Assembly: GCA_013396995.1 (NCBI GenBank)
Contig: VWZP01010939.1
Span: 2,999-66,998 of the forward strand
Length of the DNA: 64,000 nucleotides
Direction of reading: 5' to 3'
DNA from: Dicaeum eximium
Taxonomy: Eukaryota > Chordata > Aves > Passeriformes > Dicaeidae
The position numbers and the translations under genes are program-made. This document shows, in pieces, positions 61,801 through 64,000 of the stretch (its first letter is position 1; every line of letters begins with the position of its first letter). The notes beneath the pieces were generated by a model, which saw only the letters and a list, made by a program, of their open reading frames with translations, made no database searches and had not been told where the DNA came from.

Positions 61801-64000
61801 AGCAGGATATGCAAAAAAATCACGATTTTTTCCTTTTACCAAAGCTGAAAGCTTTGCTGCTGAAGCTGTGCTGCCTGGTTTTGGGTACCCACCCAGCTCA
61901 GCATGCCTGGGGCCCCTCCACCCTGGCACCTCACGCCGCTCCAGCCAACACTTCAGCAAGAGAAACGTTCCCCCTCAGGAACTGCAACACTGGCAAAAGC
62001 CTGGGAACAAGAACTGAAGGCAAACAAATGGGATTTCAGACCAGTTTTTTTCCCTTTAAGTAAGGGTCACTGGAGTGGCTGAGCACCCTCCCACCAGCTT
62101 TCAGAGCAGCTGGTCCAGGACCCTCCTCCATCACCCTCAGCAGGGCTTCACCCCTGCTCACTTCTGCCGTCATGCCACACTGGTGCTGGTTCCAATTTTT
62201 TCTCTTGGCAGCCTTTCATGAAATTATATTATTTATAGTCCTGTGTCCATTCACATCATCATTACTCTCTAACAATAAACTTAATAATGCCTTTGCAAGC
62301 CTTTGTTATTTGCTGAATGCTGTGGGGTGCTGTGTTTCGGAGCTATCATGCACTTTACAGAGCCTATGATTTGTCTCTCGGGTATGTTATCTTGCTATTA
62401 GCTGTAAATAGGGATCTAGATAATGTTTTACATCTGTACCATTAAGAAGCAACAAATTAGACTCTTCCCTAGCCTCTTCTGCTAGCTCACTAATCTTTGT
62501 TAACTTCAGGAAAAATGGGGCAAAAAAAAAAATCACTGTAAAGATACTGAGAAAACTCTCCAATTTTTATGCTTGAGACTATAACAATTGAGATTTTTTT
62601 AACCAGATCTGGTTGAAATTCAATACTCCCTTTCCTGGGAAAGCCACAGATTGTTGCTATTTGTTTTCACAGCAAAATGAAAAGGAAGCCCAAAGCATGA
62701 AATTTCCTTTACAAAATGAGATAAATATTAATTTCAAATCCACTATTTAGAACATTTTGTTTCAATGAAATGCAAAATAAAACAGTTCAGGATAGAAATC
62801 CACTTTTAAAAGAAAAAGACAAAAATATTCCTTCTTAGTGCAACAGAAGCATTTCTTTTCAATGTATTTGCAAAATAAAATAAGCAGCTTCTTTATGTTT
62901 TCTGGGAAGTTGTTTTCAAGGCTGACCAGACAGCAGCTTTCAAGATGCAGATAACTAAGCAAAAAATGCTGAAGTTTTTCATCCCCAGTGCTGTTGAGGT
63001 TTTGAGCAACTCCTACAAGGCAGGGGAGCAAATGCTTTTTAAAAGTTTCTTTCCATATTGACAAAGAACCAGCCTTCTGGGTTTTTGAAAGTAATGATTC
63101 AGTAGCTAAGGTTTTGAAGCTTAAAGAGCAGCTTAGTTTTGGACAAAAGGGACAGCCTATGCTGCACAGTGTGCTGAGGTGGTAGGACAGACAAAGTGCT
63201 TTTTGTCCCTGCTGGTGCCTTGCCCTCCTTCCTGCTTTGCCTGGACTCTGTTCCAAGGGTGCATCCCACTCAGTACAACGTTTCCAAAAGTGATGCATCC
63301 AGAGGTTTGAGGTCTTGGCTGAACACTCCAGTTTAAACACCTTGGACAGTGTTTAGACACCCAAAGGGGTCAACACCACATCATTGCCTGGACACCAGGG
63401 AAGACCCCACAGGCAGTTTTCTGCCTTTTTCTTACCCATTTGATTTTCCATCTTGAGTTTTTCCTTCCTGGGAGCACTGTCAGCACATGACACTAATGGA
63501 ATAGAACTTGGGAATTCACTGCCAACCCAAATGCATGAAGAGACCATTGGAGTGCACAAGACATGCCTTTTCTTCCCCAAATTCATGTTTTTCTGCCTCT
63601 TAACATATTCACCAGCCTCACAAGCCAGCCCCTCTGCTTACACAAACAGAGTGATTTGTTTTGTTGAAAACCATCACCAGGATGCAGAGCAGACCTGTTC
63701 AGAGCAATGATGCCTGTGAATACCTCATTTGTGGGTGGTGTTTGGAGTAAAGGGAAATCTTGTTTTCACAGGATCAGGGAAGTAATATGAGCAGGGCCAT
63801 GACTGGCTGATGAAGCTTAGTGCACCTTCACAAGATCAAGGTAGCACAGTTTAATACCTGGGGAAGCACGGAGTTTGGGAGGGATGTAGCAGCTGATGGG
63901 CACCACGGGATGTAAAACTCTGCAAAGCACTGTTCTCCTGATTCCTCATGTGAAGGTATATGGAATTCAGCAGAGCTGATCAGCACCTCACAGTGGTAGG
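61801..64000. other. Intergenic sequence to the window end
   Basis: AT-rich overall. A 192-codon minus-strand ORF (62762-63340), starting MFKLECSAKTSNLW, has no recognised domain and loses coding character in its AT-rich, Phe/Lys/Leu-heavy C-terminal half. A-rich run at about 62521-62531. No exon of PLCXD3 or any other known gene was seen. Confidence 0.5.

Noticed and set aside
53781..64000. PLCXD3 exons, expected downstream from human synteny
   Set aside because: No open frame resembles the PLC-X domain protein. Its first exon probably lies beyond the window.

Overview
The window is vertebrate nuclear DNA, almost certainly from a bird and probably a passerine. It is AT-rich and intron-dominated. 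Coding sequence is confined to short exons with GT...AG boundaries, and the interspersed repeats are avian: CR1 LINE 3' ends, a CR1 reverse-transcriptase remnant, avian-type ERV LTRs, and a SINE with a tRNA-Ile-like head on a CR1-like tail, which is the passerine TguSINE1 architecture. The order and species calls are inference; no database could be searched.

One protein-coding gene is firmly supported: the 3' two thirds of OXCT1 (succinyl-CoA:3-ketoacid CoA-transferase, SCOT, EC 2.8.3.5) on the + strand. Eleven coding exons were located by reading splice sites and phases: 511-571, 15500-15607, 18193-18304, 18767-18861, 19525-19573, 22273-22345, 23108-23183, 36039-36128, 41756-41836, 43831-43932 and 50048-50083. 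All phases join without a frameshift or stop. Together they give 883 coding bases, equal to human residues about 225-520, and include the catalytic glutamate (human Glu344). The 5' exons lie before position 1. OXCT1 is Z-linked in birds by known synteny (human 5p13).

Layout. 1-510: end of an upstream intron. 572-15499: a 14.9-kb intron with a CR1 3' end and the SINE. 15500-23183: a compact block of six exons carrying the linker and catalytic region. 23184-36038: a 12.9-kb intron holding a decayed CR1 (26447-28020), a candidate solo LTR (29287-29844), an ERV-type LTR with a perfect 5-bp target-site duplication (33782-34532) and a reverse CR1 end (34854-35302). 36129-50047: the last exons, with an identical 604-bp direct duplication bounded by single Ns that is probably an assembly artefact. 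50084 to about 53780: probable 3' UTR. Beyond that is intergenic DNA with a truncated ERVL-like LTR and several GC/CpG-rich patches (58.5, 59.6 and 61.7 kb) that could be regulatory or the start of an unannotated transcript. I see no exon of the expected downstream neighbour PLCXD3.

No tRNA or rRNA gene, CRISPR array or bacterial-style operon is present. I found no convincing new biological system. The items most worth a second look are the N-bounded duplication, the N inside the LTR, a 204-codon antisense ORF with a strong splice donor in an OXCT1 intron, and the downstream CpG-rich patches.
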